Part shown: in pieces, positions 22,625 to 29,152 of the stretch | Layout of the letters: each line of letters starts with the position of its first letter | Position numbering within the stretch: position 1 is the stretch's first letter | Source: a virus | DNA length: 29,905 bases | Virus record (IMG/VR): IMGVR_UViG_3300010885_032517 | Span: 1 to 29,905 of that record | Reading direction: 5' to 3' (one strand) | Made by a program: the position numbers and the translations under genes | Notes under the pieces: model-generated | Seen by the model: only the letters and a program-made list of their open reading frames with translations | Told to the model about the DNA's origin: nothing | The model's database searches: none

Positions 22625-23572
22625 TTAAGCTGCTATAATTTTCTTTAAAACAACGGGTGAAAATATATTTTTAACCAAATCTGATTTATAAATTTCAGAT
22701 GTTAAATCTTTAAATTTTTGTATTTCTGAATCTGATAACTGAAAAAATCCTTCACAGCGATTTTTTGCATCTAATTCAAAATTTTTGCTATCTTCAATAG
22801 TTTCTGTTCTTTCTAACAAAGCTGTTTTTTTAGCAGCATTTTTAAACAGAATCTTATCTTCCTCACTTAGCGTATTCCAAAAAATTTCAGAAATTACAAT
22901 TGTAGTTAAAAATAAACTGTGCTTTGTATTAGTAATAAAAGGAGTCTTTTCTTTTACCTTATCAAAACGCACAAGGGTTGTTTCACCACCATCAAAATCA
23001 ATATCAGGATTATTGTTAAAGTGAGTGGATAAATCATCACCTTCTTTGTCTAATACAGTAATGCCTTCTAGTAAATCATACATTTTTTGGGTTATTGGAC
23101 TTTCGCTTATGCTTAAAATTTTATTTTTAATATCAGTTAATGTCTTGATTGGTTTAGAACTTACCATAATTCTAAATCCACCACTATACGTAAATGCCAA
23201 TCCTCGCATACCAGTATTTTTTCCAAGCAATTCTAGTAAATTTTCACCAATAGAGCCATCTAACACTTTTCTAGCATGTTCATGATCTCTGAAAAGAAAA
23301 GGTAAATCAAACAAATGAAAGTTTTTATATTTTGAACCAATTGCAGTGGTTTGAAATTGACCCATCTGAATTTCGTTCTTTATGATTGCTCTCATAAAAC
23401 CATATTTTTTTATATCAAACTGATTGCAAAATTCTTCTTTGGTTAAAATGTTGATTTTGATTCTATTATCAGATTCAGATTCAATGATTTCTTTAAAAGT
23501 TTTTACAGAACGCAAATAAAGTTCTAGGGGTTCATGTGCAACGACCCAAGTAAGATTAATTTCTTCTGACAT
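22625..23572 (-). CDS. TRAP-transporter DctP-like solute-binding protein without signal peptide
   Basis: 315 residues, the length of mature TRAP solute-binding proteins, which capture organic acids in the periplasm. Family features: FHLFDLPFLFRDHEHARKVL (about 85-104), GMRGLAFTYSGGFRIMVSSK (about 121-140), PIKTLTDIKNKILSI (141-155), and later ISEIFWNTLSEEDKILFKNA. The usual signal peptide is absent: the protein begins MSEEINLTWVVAHEPLEL, directly in the first strand of the fold. No TRAP membrane subunits are nearby. In a phage it may bind a small molecule in the cytoplasm or virion (inference). An AATAAATA box stands 20 bases before the ATG. The gene is AT-rich. Confidence 0.82.
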   Translation of the reverse strand: MSEEINLTWVVAHEPLELYLRSVKTFKEIIESESDNRIKINILTKEEFCNQFDIKKYGFMRAIIKNEIQMGQFQTTAIGSKYKNFHLFDLPFLFRDHEHARKVLDGSIGENLLELLGKNTGMRGLAFTYSGGFRIMVSSKPIKTLTDIKNKILSISESPITQKMYDLLEGITVLDKEGDDLSTHFNNNPDIDFDGGETTLVRFDKVKEKTPFITNTKHSLFLTTIVISEIFWNTLSEEDKILFKNAAKKTALLERTETIEDSKNFELDAKNRCEGFFQLSDSEIQKFKDLTSEIYKSDLVKNIFSPVVLKKIIAA

Positions 23573-23592
23573 GTAAATTCCTTTGTTTAATA

Positions 23593-23600
23593 TATTTATT
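23593..23600 (-). promoter_or_regulatory. T4-late-like promoter box AATAAATA
   Basis: AATAAATA reads toward the 23572 start, ending 20 bases before it. Seven of eight bases match T4 late TATAAATA. AAAGGAAT lies between as ribosome site. Confidence 0.45.
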
Positions 23601-23601
23601 A

Positions 23602-23811
23602 TTAAACTTTGCCGCTAGGGTCCATAATAGGTGGTAGACCTAACTTGTTGGTTTTATTACCAAATTTAGCGGCTTGACGCTGTGTTTCACCTGGTTTTAC
23701 ATCAACTGTCATGCTGTTGGAATAACGTGGGTCACGTGCCATCTTCTTATTACCAGCAACTACACCTACACCACCAGCTTCTACAAGATCAAATAATTCA
23801 GTCAATAACAT
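23602..23811 (-). CDS. Short probable internal head protein with capsid-targeting-like N-terminus
   Basis: 69 residues. MLLTELFDLVEAGG at the start is close to the opening of T4 Alt as I remember it (MELITELFDED), an internal head protein, with a possible cleavage after LVE at residue 11. The rest (AGNKKMARDPRYSNSMTVDV, then PGETQRQAAKFGNK) resembles a short segment found in marine phage proteins, from memory. It follows the 24482 gene after 5 bases. Confidence 0.75.
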   Translation of the reverse strand: MLLTELFDLVEAGGVGVVAGNKKMARDPRYSNSMTVDVKPGETQRQAAKFGNKTNKLGLPPIMDPSGKV

Positions 23812-23816
23812 TCAGT

Positions 23817-24482
23817 TCACCACTTACGGCAAGACCAGTATCTTGCCTTCGTGCGTGGACCTGGATTTGCACAATTGTGTCTTGCACGGAAACTTTTACG
23901 ACGTTTTGGATTACTCTTCTTGATACGCATGTTAGGATCACCAAAGTTGACTTTCTTTACGTTACCAGTCTTTGGGTCTTTAACGAATACTTTAAACTTC
24001 TTTACATCGCCACGCATTGGCTTACCGAGTGGAACCTTACGGCCATGATATTCTGCTTCATAAAGATCATCCATAAAGAAACGAATTTCTTTGTCACCTT
24101 TGTTAAGAACAACATCATCATCGTCTTCTGCAATATCCCAACCCATGTTGCTTAACATTTTTACAGCTTGTGCATGCTTGCCTTCATCACCATGCCACCA
24201 CATCTTTGCCAAACGTTTTAGAGTTTGGTGGTTATCTTGCATGGAAACTACTTCACCTTCTGCAATCTTACGAGCGGGACGACTTTCAATTTCGTTTAAA
24301 CTTTCAAGAACTGCGAATAGTTTCTCATCGCCAAGTATAGTAATACTATCACCACTCATTTCCATGATCTCGGTATCTACTTGTAGAATGTTACCAAACT
24401 CCAAATATACACCATCACCAATACTTGGACGGTCTTCGCTTATTGCGGTAAGTTTTTCAATTAAAGAACGCATATCACTCAT
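23817..24482 (-). CDS. Probable internal head protein with basic Cys-containing C-terminal module
   Basis: 221 residues. The N-terminal MSDMRSLIEKLTAISED has a possible gp21-type site after ISE at residue 16. A central part has HQTLKRLAKMWWHGDEGKHA. The end, LGKPMRGDVKKFKVFVKDPK followed by SNPKRRKSFRARHNC and KARYWSCRKW, is a strongly basic module that I remember as a frequent C-terminus of marine phage proteins. Two cysteines and a histidine in it could bind zinc. I infer a packaged DNA-associated protein. AATAAATA stands 19 bases before the ATG, with CAGGAT as ribosome site. Confidence 0.83.
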   Translation of the reverse strand: MSDMRSLIEKLTAISEDRPSIGDGVYLEFGNILQVDTEIMEMSGDSITILGDEKLFAVLESLNEIESRPARKIAEGEVVSMQDNHQTLKRLAKMWWHGDEGKHAQAVKMLSNMGWDIAEDDDDVVLNKGDKEIRFFMDDLYEAEYHGRKVPLGKPMRGDVKKFKVFVKDPKTGNVKKVNFGDPNMRIKKSNPKRRKSFRARHNCANPGPRTKARYWSCRKW

Positions 24483-24501
24483 GTTATAAATCCTGATATA
24501 T

Positions 24502-24509
24502 TATTTATT
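24502..24509 (-). promoter_or_regulatory. T4-late-like promoter box AATAAATA
   Basis: AATAAATA reads toward the 24482 start with 19 bases between. It overlaps the stop codon of the upstream gene. Confidence 0.45.
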
Positions 24510-25455
24510 TTGCTTTGGTGCTTACACGAATTGGTGCTTTGCCGCTACCACCAGTATCTTTACCACCACGACCTGCGGCATTTTGTGCTTTGCGTTTACG
24601 AGTAACTGCACTTTTCTTTTCCGATGCACTCATACTACGGGCTTTTGCCGCTGGCACACATTTAGCATAACCACTCTTGCTACCGCTGGTGCCGCATGGT
24701 GGATGTTTGCCACCAACTTTTTTGCCAATATTAACCCACTTGTCTTTGAACCACTTGTGTAGATTGCCACTGGCTTCTGGTAGCATTAAATTGCCACAGT
24801 GCATGCAATAATCAACTTGTTCAAGCAACACACTCTCTGTAATTGGATCACACTTGATTTCTGTGCTTTCTAAGGTCATTTCCATAGCGATTTTTTTCTT
24901 ATATACGTATAGTTTGTAACCTGAAGCATCATCGCTAAAAATCTTTTTCTGTTGGACTGGATCAGTTACAGCCTTAAAACCCATCTGCTCAAAGAATTTT
25001 GCTGCCCTATCATATAACTTGATTCTGCTTGGTTCGTTTGATTTTGCACCCATGACAATTACTTCGGTTTTAGGATGTCTTGCAATAAAGTGATTCAAAC
25101 AATAGGCAACGCCATTGAATATTTTAAAAACAGTATCTCTTTCAGTGCCAGTTACAGCATGGGTATCAGGTCTGCTCTGCGTTTTATTTTCAAATGCCAA
25201 TACATAATAATTTTCATTATATTCTTTAAATGTGACTTCAATTTTGGTTTTACTAACGGTGAAATCATAATCAGCACCGTAATTATCTGCATACACATCA
25301 AAATTTTCTGGCGCTTTGTTTACGTCGATAAATTCTTCAATTTCTTCGCTTTCGTTCTTGACACAGTTTGGATATTTCTTTCCAAACATTGTTTTCATAC
25401 CTTCTTTATGATAGCCTTTCCAACATGCCTCGCCAAGAACATCTTCCATCTTCAT
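24505..25455 (-). CDS. Probable internal head protein: CTS-like start, zinc-knuckle-like motif, basic tail
   Basis: 316 residues. The N-terminus MKMEDVLGEACWKGYHKEGM has a possible prohead-protease site after LGE at residue 9, then a module with KGY, GMKTMFGKKYPNC seen in other marine phage proteins. The centre (about 55-200) could be an acetyltransferase-like fold, judged weakly from VYADNYGADYDF and AAKFFEQMGFKAVTD. CMHCGNLMLPE at about 217-227 is a CxxC pair shared with the 26674 gene. The end, HKWFKDKWVNIGKKVGG followed by GYAKCVPAAKARSMSASEKK and RKRKAQ, resembles the DUF5872-type tail as I remember it. It overlaps the upstream stop by ATGA. Confidence 0.82.
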   Translation of the reverse strand: MKMEDVLGEACWKGYHKEGMKTMFGKKYPNCVKNESEEIEEFIDVNKAPENFDVYADNYGADYDFTVSKTKIEVTFKEYNENYYVLAFENKTQSRPDTHAVTGTERDTVFKIFNGVAYCLNHFIARHPKTEVIVMGAKSNEPSRIKLYDRAAKFFEQMGFKAVTDPVQQKKIFSDDASGYKLYVYKKKIAMEMTLESTEIKCDPITESVLLEQVDYCMHCGNLMLPEASGNLHKWFKDKWVNIGKKVGGKHPPCGTSGSKSGYAKCVPAAKARSMSASEKKSAVTRKRKAQNAAGRGGKDTGGSGKAPIRVSTKAK

Positions 25456-25853
25456 GACTTGACTAAATCCTTAATTGCTTTCACATGGTTATCCATGATG
25501 TAACTATGTTCATCATATAAATCCATCATGCTTGCCTTATTCATAATTTGCTCGCCAAGAACTTCTGCCATAGTTGCAAATTCTGGTTCAATGCTGCCAC
25601 GTTGTGTGGCATATTTTTCCAGATAAAAAAGTAAATCTTGCATTTTAGCAGTGCGCTCTGCTATACCCATATCAACATTTTTTTCTTCAATATTTTTGTA
25701 AAGTTTTGTTGCACTTGGACACATATCAAAATGGCGTGTTTGATATTTGCCTACTTTAACTTCGCCACTATCTTTGGTTTCATCTTTTGATTCTTCACCA
25801 AGTATGATAGCATCCATCTTATTGATGAAATATCGTAAATCCATGTCGCTCAT
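25452..25853 (-). CDS. Small helical protein with possible capsid-targeting N-terminus
   Basis: 133 residues. The start MSDMDLRYFINKMDAIILGE has an [I/L]-x-E site (LGE) at residue 20. The rest is helical: YQTRHFDMCPSATKLYKNIE and RTAKMQDLLFYLEKYA, a pattern I remember from unnamed phage proteins opening with HFDICPxA. It has 4-base ATGA overlaps with the genes on both sides and shares MSDM with the 24482 protein. Confidence 0.78.
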   Translation of the reverse strand: MSDMDLRYFINKMDAIILGEESKDETKDSGEVKVGKYQTRHFDMCPSATKLYKNIEEKNVDMGIAERTAKMQDLLFYLEKYATQRGSIEPEFATMAEVLGEQIMNKASMMDLYDEHSYIMDNHVKAIKDLVKS

Positions 25854-26674
25854 TTAGATTTATTTCCCCAATTTTTTGCGCCAGCTTTACGGCATTTTAC
25901 TAGCGCACCGCTTGCATATGCACTAGGCCATACTTTATAACGACTTTTTACTTTATAGTAACAAGCATCTTTCTTTTCATTCATAAGACTTGCTTCATAC
26001 ATCAGTCCACCACAATGAGGGCAACTTTCTTCAACTGCTTCTAATTCATCCGTTGTATCACCAGTAACAGGATATGTTCTGCCACCAACATTAAATGATT
26101 TTTTACCTGCCTTTATAGCATTCATTCTTGCATCAGTGAAAGCATTGGACTCTTCCATGTCATCATGTGCGGCACTGCCAACGATTTCATTGTAATTGTC
26201 CATGCAAAGATAATCATGATGCTTGGATAATTCAATCATCTTTTGAGCAACATCATGCAAGTCTAAATCAGTTTTGGCATCTTCACGAGCATATTCCATC
26301 ATACGAAGCAGTAGCGGAATATCCATACTAACTGTATCAGTCGCATCTGCTTCCATGACACTTTCATCATGCTTTGGCTTTTTACCACGCTTTTTCATAT
26401 TGATAGCAATAGCAGCTTGTTGTGCTGGACTGCTTGCTTCTTGAATTGTTTCTACGCTTTCTTGTGGTAAAACTTTTGGTTTTTTTATAGCACTGCCTGG
26501 TATTAATTTGTCCATTGCAAGTTCAACACCTGCACGTTGCTTTTTAGTTTTTCCAACAGGATTACCCTTCATTAAATTAGGATTACGTGAAAGTCTTTTG
26601 TTAACAAATGACTTAATTGTATTAGTGCGAAGTTCTTCTAAATCTGTTTCAACAATGATATCATTAATACGCAT
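25850..26674 (-). CDS. Probable internal head protein with CTS-like start and conserved basic C-terminus
   Basis: 274 residues from the ATG at 26674; GTG codons upstream overlap the previous gene. MRINDIIVETDLEE has a possible cleavage after IVE at residue 9. Later segments are modular: NAFTDARMNAIKAGKKSFNV followed by GGRTYPVTGDTTDE, the CPHCGGLMYE CxxC motif, and the end DACYYKVKSRYKVWPSAYAS, GALVKCRKAGAKNWGNKSK. From memory the last module is one of the commonest protein C-termini in marine phages and occurs on many different proteins. The function is unknown; DNA binding in the capsid is inferred. Confidence 0.83.
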   Translation of the reverse strand: MRINDIIVETDLEELRTNTIKSFVNKRLSRNPNLMKGNPVGKTKKQRAGVELAMDKLIPGSAIKKPKVLPQESVETIQEASSPAQQAAIAINMKKRGKKPKHDESVMEADATDTVSMDIPLLLRMMEYAREDAKTDLDLHDVAQKMIELSKHHDYLCMDNYNEIVGSAAHDDMEESNAFTDARMNAIKAGKKSFNVGGRTYPVTGDTTDELEAVEESCPHCGGLMYEASLMNEKKDACYYKVKSRYKVWPSAYASGALVKCRKAGAKNWGNKSK

Positions 26675-26675
26675 A

Positions 26676-27566
26676 TTAATCACCACCTACCATTTTATTA
26701 CCTGGTGGTCCACGATCTGTGCCTTTCCAGTAACCAGTAAACTTTGGACCAGTTTGCCCTTTTGCTTCGGTTTTTCTTTTTTTCTTTTTTGGAGAATAAG
26801 TTCCGCCAAATAATGAACCAACTTGATTACGACTTAACATACCCATGCCACCAACAGCACCCGCAATACCACCTGCGCTACTTGCACCAGCACTTGCACT
26901 TTCACCAATTACATGAAACCCTGCTTGTTGTTTACTTTTAACTTGTGCCTGTGGAACCATAACAGGAACACCTTGCACATTACCGTTAGTATCAACCTTT
27001 GCCATTTTTACCATGCCAGGTGTTTGTGTCATGCCAGGTGGTTTACCAGGTCCACCAGTTTTTGGTTGATTTGGATTCTGCGGAGTTGTTTGCATAGTAG
27101 TATCTGCTTCGTGCATTTCACTTGGATAACGCATTTCATAATCAAGATAGTCAAACACTGACTCGATATAATCAGCAGCACGTGTTAGCTTGCGTTGAAC
27201 CCAACCTTCAAGACCTTGATTTTCACCAACATCTTTTAACATTTCATGTAACATAATAGCAAGTTTTGCAGTACGGTATAGTTCTTGACGGGCCATCTGA
27301 ACTTCATGATCTGGATACTGATTGTATGTTTGTGGCATCATTTGACCGTTTGGCTGTTCTTGACCAACAATTTCACAATCACATTCTTCAAGACTTTTAA
27401 CTGTTTCTGGTAGTTTAATCATATAACGACCAGTAGGCAGTTTCCATACAGTTCCATTGAAACGTTGAGTAAGTTTGTCTGCTTCATCGTAATTTACGAT
27501 TACTGGCTTGCCATTTTTAGCAAGAATTTTACCATAAACATAGGTATCTTTTATCTCATATTCCAT
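26676..27566 (-). CDS. Modular virion-type phage protein, function unknown
   Basis: 296 residues. A beta-rich start (VYGKILAKNGKPVIVNYDEA) is followed by a helical segment ARQELYRTAKLAIMLHEMLK and GLEGWVQRKLTRAADYIESV, about 90-140, which resembles a module of many marine phage proteins from memory. A Pro/Thr/Gly-rich linker (about 155-190) leads to a Gly/Ala-rich stretch and a basic end with SPKKKKRKTEAKGQTGPKF and KGTDRGPPGNKMVGGD. No capsid-targeting N-terminus is seen, unlike the next genes. A perfect TATAAATA box stands 18 bases before the ATG, with AGAGGAAAT as ribosome site. Confidence 0.82.
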   Translation of the reverse strand: MEYEIKDTYVYGKILAKNGKPVIVNYDEADKLTQRFNGTVWKLPTGRYMIKLPETVKSLEECDCEIVGQEQPNGQMMPQTYNQYPDHEVQMARQELYRTAKLAIMLHEMLKDVGENQGLEGWVQRKLTRAADYIESVFDYLDYEMRYPSEMHEADTTMQTTPQNPNQPKTGGPGKPPGMTQTPGMVKMAKVDTNGNVQGVPVMVPQAQVKSKQQAGFHVIGESASAGASSAGGIAGAVGGMGMLSRNQVGSLFGGTYSPKKKKRKTEAKGQTGPKFTGYWKGTDRGPPGNKMVGGD

Positions 27567-27584
27567 TGGAAATTTCCTCTGTAT

Positions 27585-27592
27585 TATTTATA
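27585..27592 (-). promoter_or_regulatory. Perfect T4-late-type promoter box TATAAATA
   Basis: TATAAATA reads toward the 27566 start, 18 bases before it, and overlaps the upstream stop codon. It is the best match in the window to the T4 late consensus. Confidence 0.55.
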
Positions 27593-27902
27593 AATTCTCA
27601 ATTTTAAAATTTAATCCTTTAAATTTAATGCGATCTGCTTTAATGTTAAATGGCGTTTCATCTATTAAGATTTTTTTATATAATGATTTTTTGTGTTTAC
27701 AATTAGTAAACAATAATTTTGTATCTTGATAATCTGGTATTTGCAAATAAAAAGTATCAACCATCGCTTGGTTTGGTTTTAGTATTGGCAATGATCTTTC
27801 ACTTATAAGTTGATCTTGGAAATAAATTCTATAAGCTATTTCTTCTTCGCCATAATCATAGTCTTCGGGAACTATTACTAATTGAAATTTATATTCATTC
27901 AT
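27588..27902 (-). CDS. Small protein, function unknown
   Basis: 104 residues, AT-rich gene, beta-strand rich (YKFQLVIVPEDYDYGEEEIA, YRIYFQDQLISERSLPIL, KILIDETPFNIKADRIKF). Acidic start, basic end. No family recognised. The ATG overlaps the upstream stop by one base. Confidence 0.72.
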   Translation of the reverse strand: MNEYKFQLVIVPEDYDYGEEEIAYRIYFQDQLISERSLPILKPNQAMVDTFYLQIPDYQDTKLLFTNCKHKKSLYKKILIDETPFNIKADRIKFKGLNFKIENL

Positions 27903-28171
27903 TATAAAACCTGTTGCAAGCCTTTTAGTAATTTATCTTGGTGCAACTTGGCGGTTTTACTTTTACTTTTTTTAATTTTTTGAATTTTTGCGTGAAAGCG
28001 GCGTAAATCGCTGCGAGTGAGTTTTTTATTTTTCTTTGAAAGAAAATTTATTGCTTGACTTTTTATATTAGTTGATTGTATTTCTAAATTACTGTTTATT
28101 TGATACTCTTCCCAAAGTTGAACAATTTGATCCCATTGTTCTTGGGTGAGAGATGTATTTTCGTCAAGCAT
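27902..28171 (-). CDS. Small basic helical protein, function unknown
   Basis: 89 residues from the ATG at 28171, chosen because GAGGAGAG stands 5 bases upstream; longer in-frame extension runs through the HAD gene on the same strand. The C-terminal half is very basic (LSKKNKKLTRSDLRRFHAKI, QKIKKSKSKTAKLHQDKLL), suggesting contact with nucleic acid. The first half is acidic, with SLTQEQWDQIVQLWEEYQ. Confidence 0.75.
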   Translation of the reverse strand: MLDENTSLTQEQWDQIVQLWEEYQINSNLEIQSTNIKSQAINFLSKKNKKLTRSDLRRFHAKIQKIKKSKSKTAKLHQDKLLKGLQQVL

Positions 28172-28184
28172 TGTACTCTCCTCA

Positions 28185-28697
28185 TTAATTATATCTCCCC
28201 AATTTTGCATAACTGGAGAGTTCTTTTGCAACTTTTCCATATTCACTGTCATCATACTTGATGCCAATACCGCCAGCACTGCGCCAGCTTGCCACATTCT
28301 TGCCATAATCATCTACAAGAATACAAGGATTGCCACCAAGTGTAGCAAACATTGATTTATTGTGTGTAAGTTCAATGTGACGTGGTGGCATATCAGCAAA
28401 ATGCATGTTTACCCAAGCTACCTTGCCTGGTTCACTGCGTGTATCACCTGTAAGCGGTGTGCTACAAATATGATAACTGCCAAACTCTTTAATAACGTGC
28501 GCAACCAATTGTCGTGCATGTGGAAGTAACGGTAGGTCAACCCAAAATGTGGGATGATCCCTAACAAGTTGAAGTTTTGCCTCTGGATTGTCTATATCTT
28601 TATAATGGTCTTTGCCATCAAGTCTTGCCCATTGACCAAAAAAGTCAGCGAGAACTCCATCCATATCAAGGTAAACTCGGAACTTTTGGTATGCCAT
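28185..28697 (-). CDS. HAD-family 5'(3')-deoxyribonucleotidase-like phosphatase
   Basis: 170 residues. HAD motif I is DMDGVLADF with D11 and D13, motif II is the T in HICSTPLTGD, and motif IV is ILVDDYGKNVASW followed by GGIGIKYDD. Length and motifs match the NT5C family, which dephosphorylates dNMPs; in phages such enzymes are thought to adjust nucleotide pools. The N-terminal strand FRVYLDMDG also fits. It has a sigma70-type promoter 32 bases upstream. A GATAAATA sequence lies only 4 bases before the ATG and is probably not a promoter. Confidence 0.88.
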   Translation of the reverse strand: MAYQKFRVYLDMDGVLADFFGQWARLDGKDHYKDIDNPEAKLQLVRDHPTFWVDLPLLPHARQLVAHVIKEFGSYHICSTPLTGDTRSEPGKVAWVNMHFADMPPRHIELTHNKSMFATLGGNPCILVDDYGKNVASWRSAGGIGIKYDDSEYGKVAKELSSYAKLGRYN

Positions 28698-28728
28698 GTG
28701 ATATTTATCCCTTTTTAGACCCTGTTTT

Positions 28729-28756
28729 ATTGTATCACAGACTGTGGATAAGTCAA
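28729..28756 (-). promoter_or_regulatory. Sigma70-type promoter for the nucleotidase gene
   Basis: TTGACT at 28756-28751, 16-base spacer, TACAAT at 28734-28729. It is the only promoter of this class I found in the right third of the window. Confidence 0.65.
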
Positions 28757-28759
28757 GCC

Positions 28760-29152
28760 CTAAATGAAGAATACGGTTTGGTCAGCACCATAGCGGAAAC
28801 TGTTGGGATATGCGGTGGCTAAACGATACATTTGGCTACCATCTGGACGTTCACGCTTCTGTATAGCCAAACCCATGCCACCTTCACGGCGTTTAATGAT
28901 AAAATTAGTATCGGTAATAGCAGTAATTTTTGAACCATAATTACGCACAGCATCGCTTATCATAGCAACAACATCAGCATAACTTACGCTACGTTCGGTT
29001 TCACGCTCACCATAGTGTTTGCTTAAAATCAAATCACCATCTGGAAATGCATTGCGATAAATGTGTATGCCACCATGCGGATTATGCGGACGATAATTCG
29101 GAACAGCATTTACGGGATCAATTGCTTCAATGGTAAACTCGTGCGCTCTCAT
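28760..29152 (-). CDS. Protein with T4 internal-protein-like N-terminus, function unknown
   Basis: 130 residues from the ATG at 29152, which overlaps the upstream stop (ATGA). The opening MRAHEFTIEAIDPVN strongly recalls the T4 internal protein start MKTYQEFIAEA. The cleavage context is less exact here (TIE rather than [I/L]-x-E). The rest is compact, with GGIHIYRNAFPDGDLILSKH and a C-terminal RREGGMGLAIQKRERPDGSQ followed by FRYGADQTVFFI. No catalytic motif is recognised. Possibly a packaged protein. Confidence 0.78.
   Translation of the reverse strand: MRAHEFTIEAIDPVNAVPNYRPHNPHGGIHIYRNAFPDGDLILSKHYGERETERSVSYADVVAMISDAVRNYGSKITAITDTNFIIKRREGGMGLAIQKRERPDGSQMYRLATAYPNSFRYGADQTVFFI

Noticed and set aside
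28702-28709. GATAAATA before the nucleotidase gene as a late promoter
   Set aside because: It is only 4 bases from the ATG, leaving no room for a leader, while a sigma70-type promoter lies upstream.
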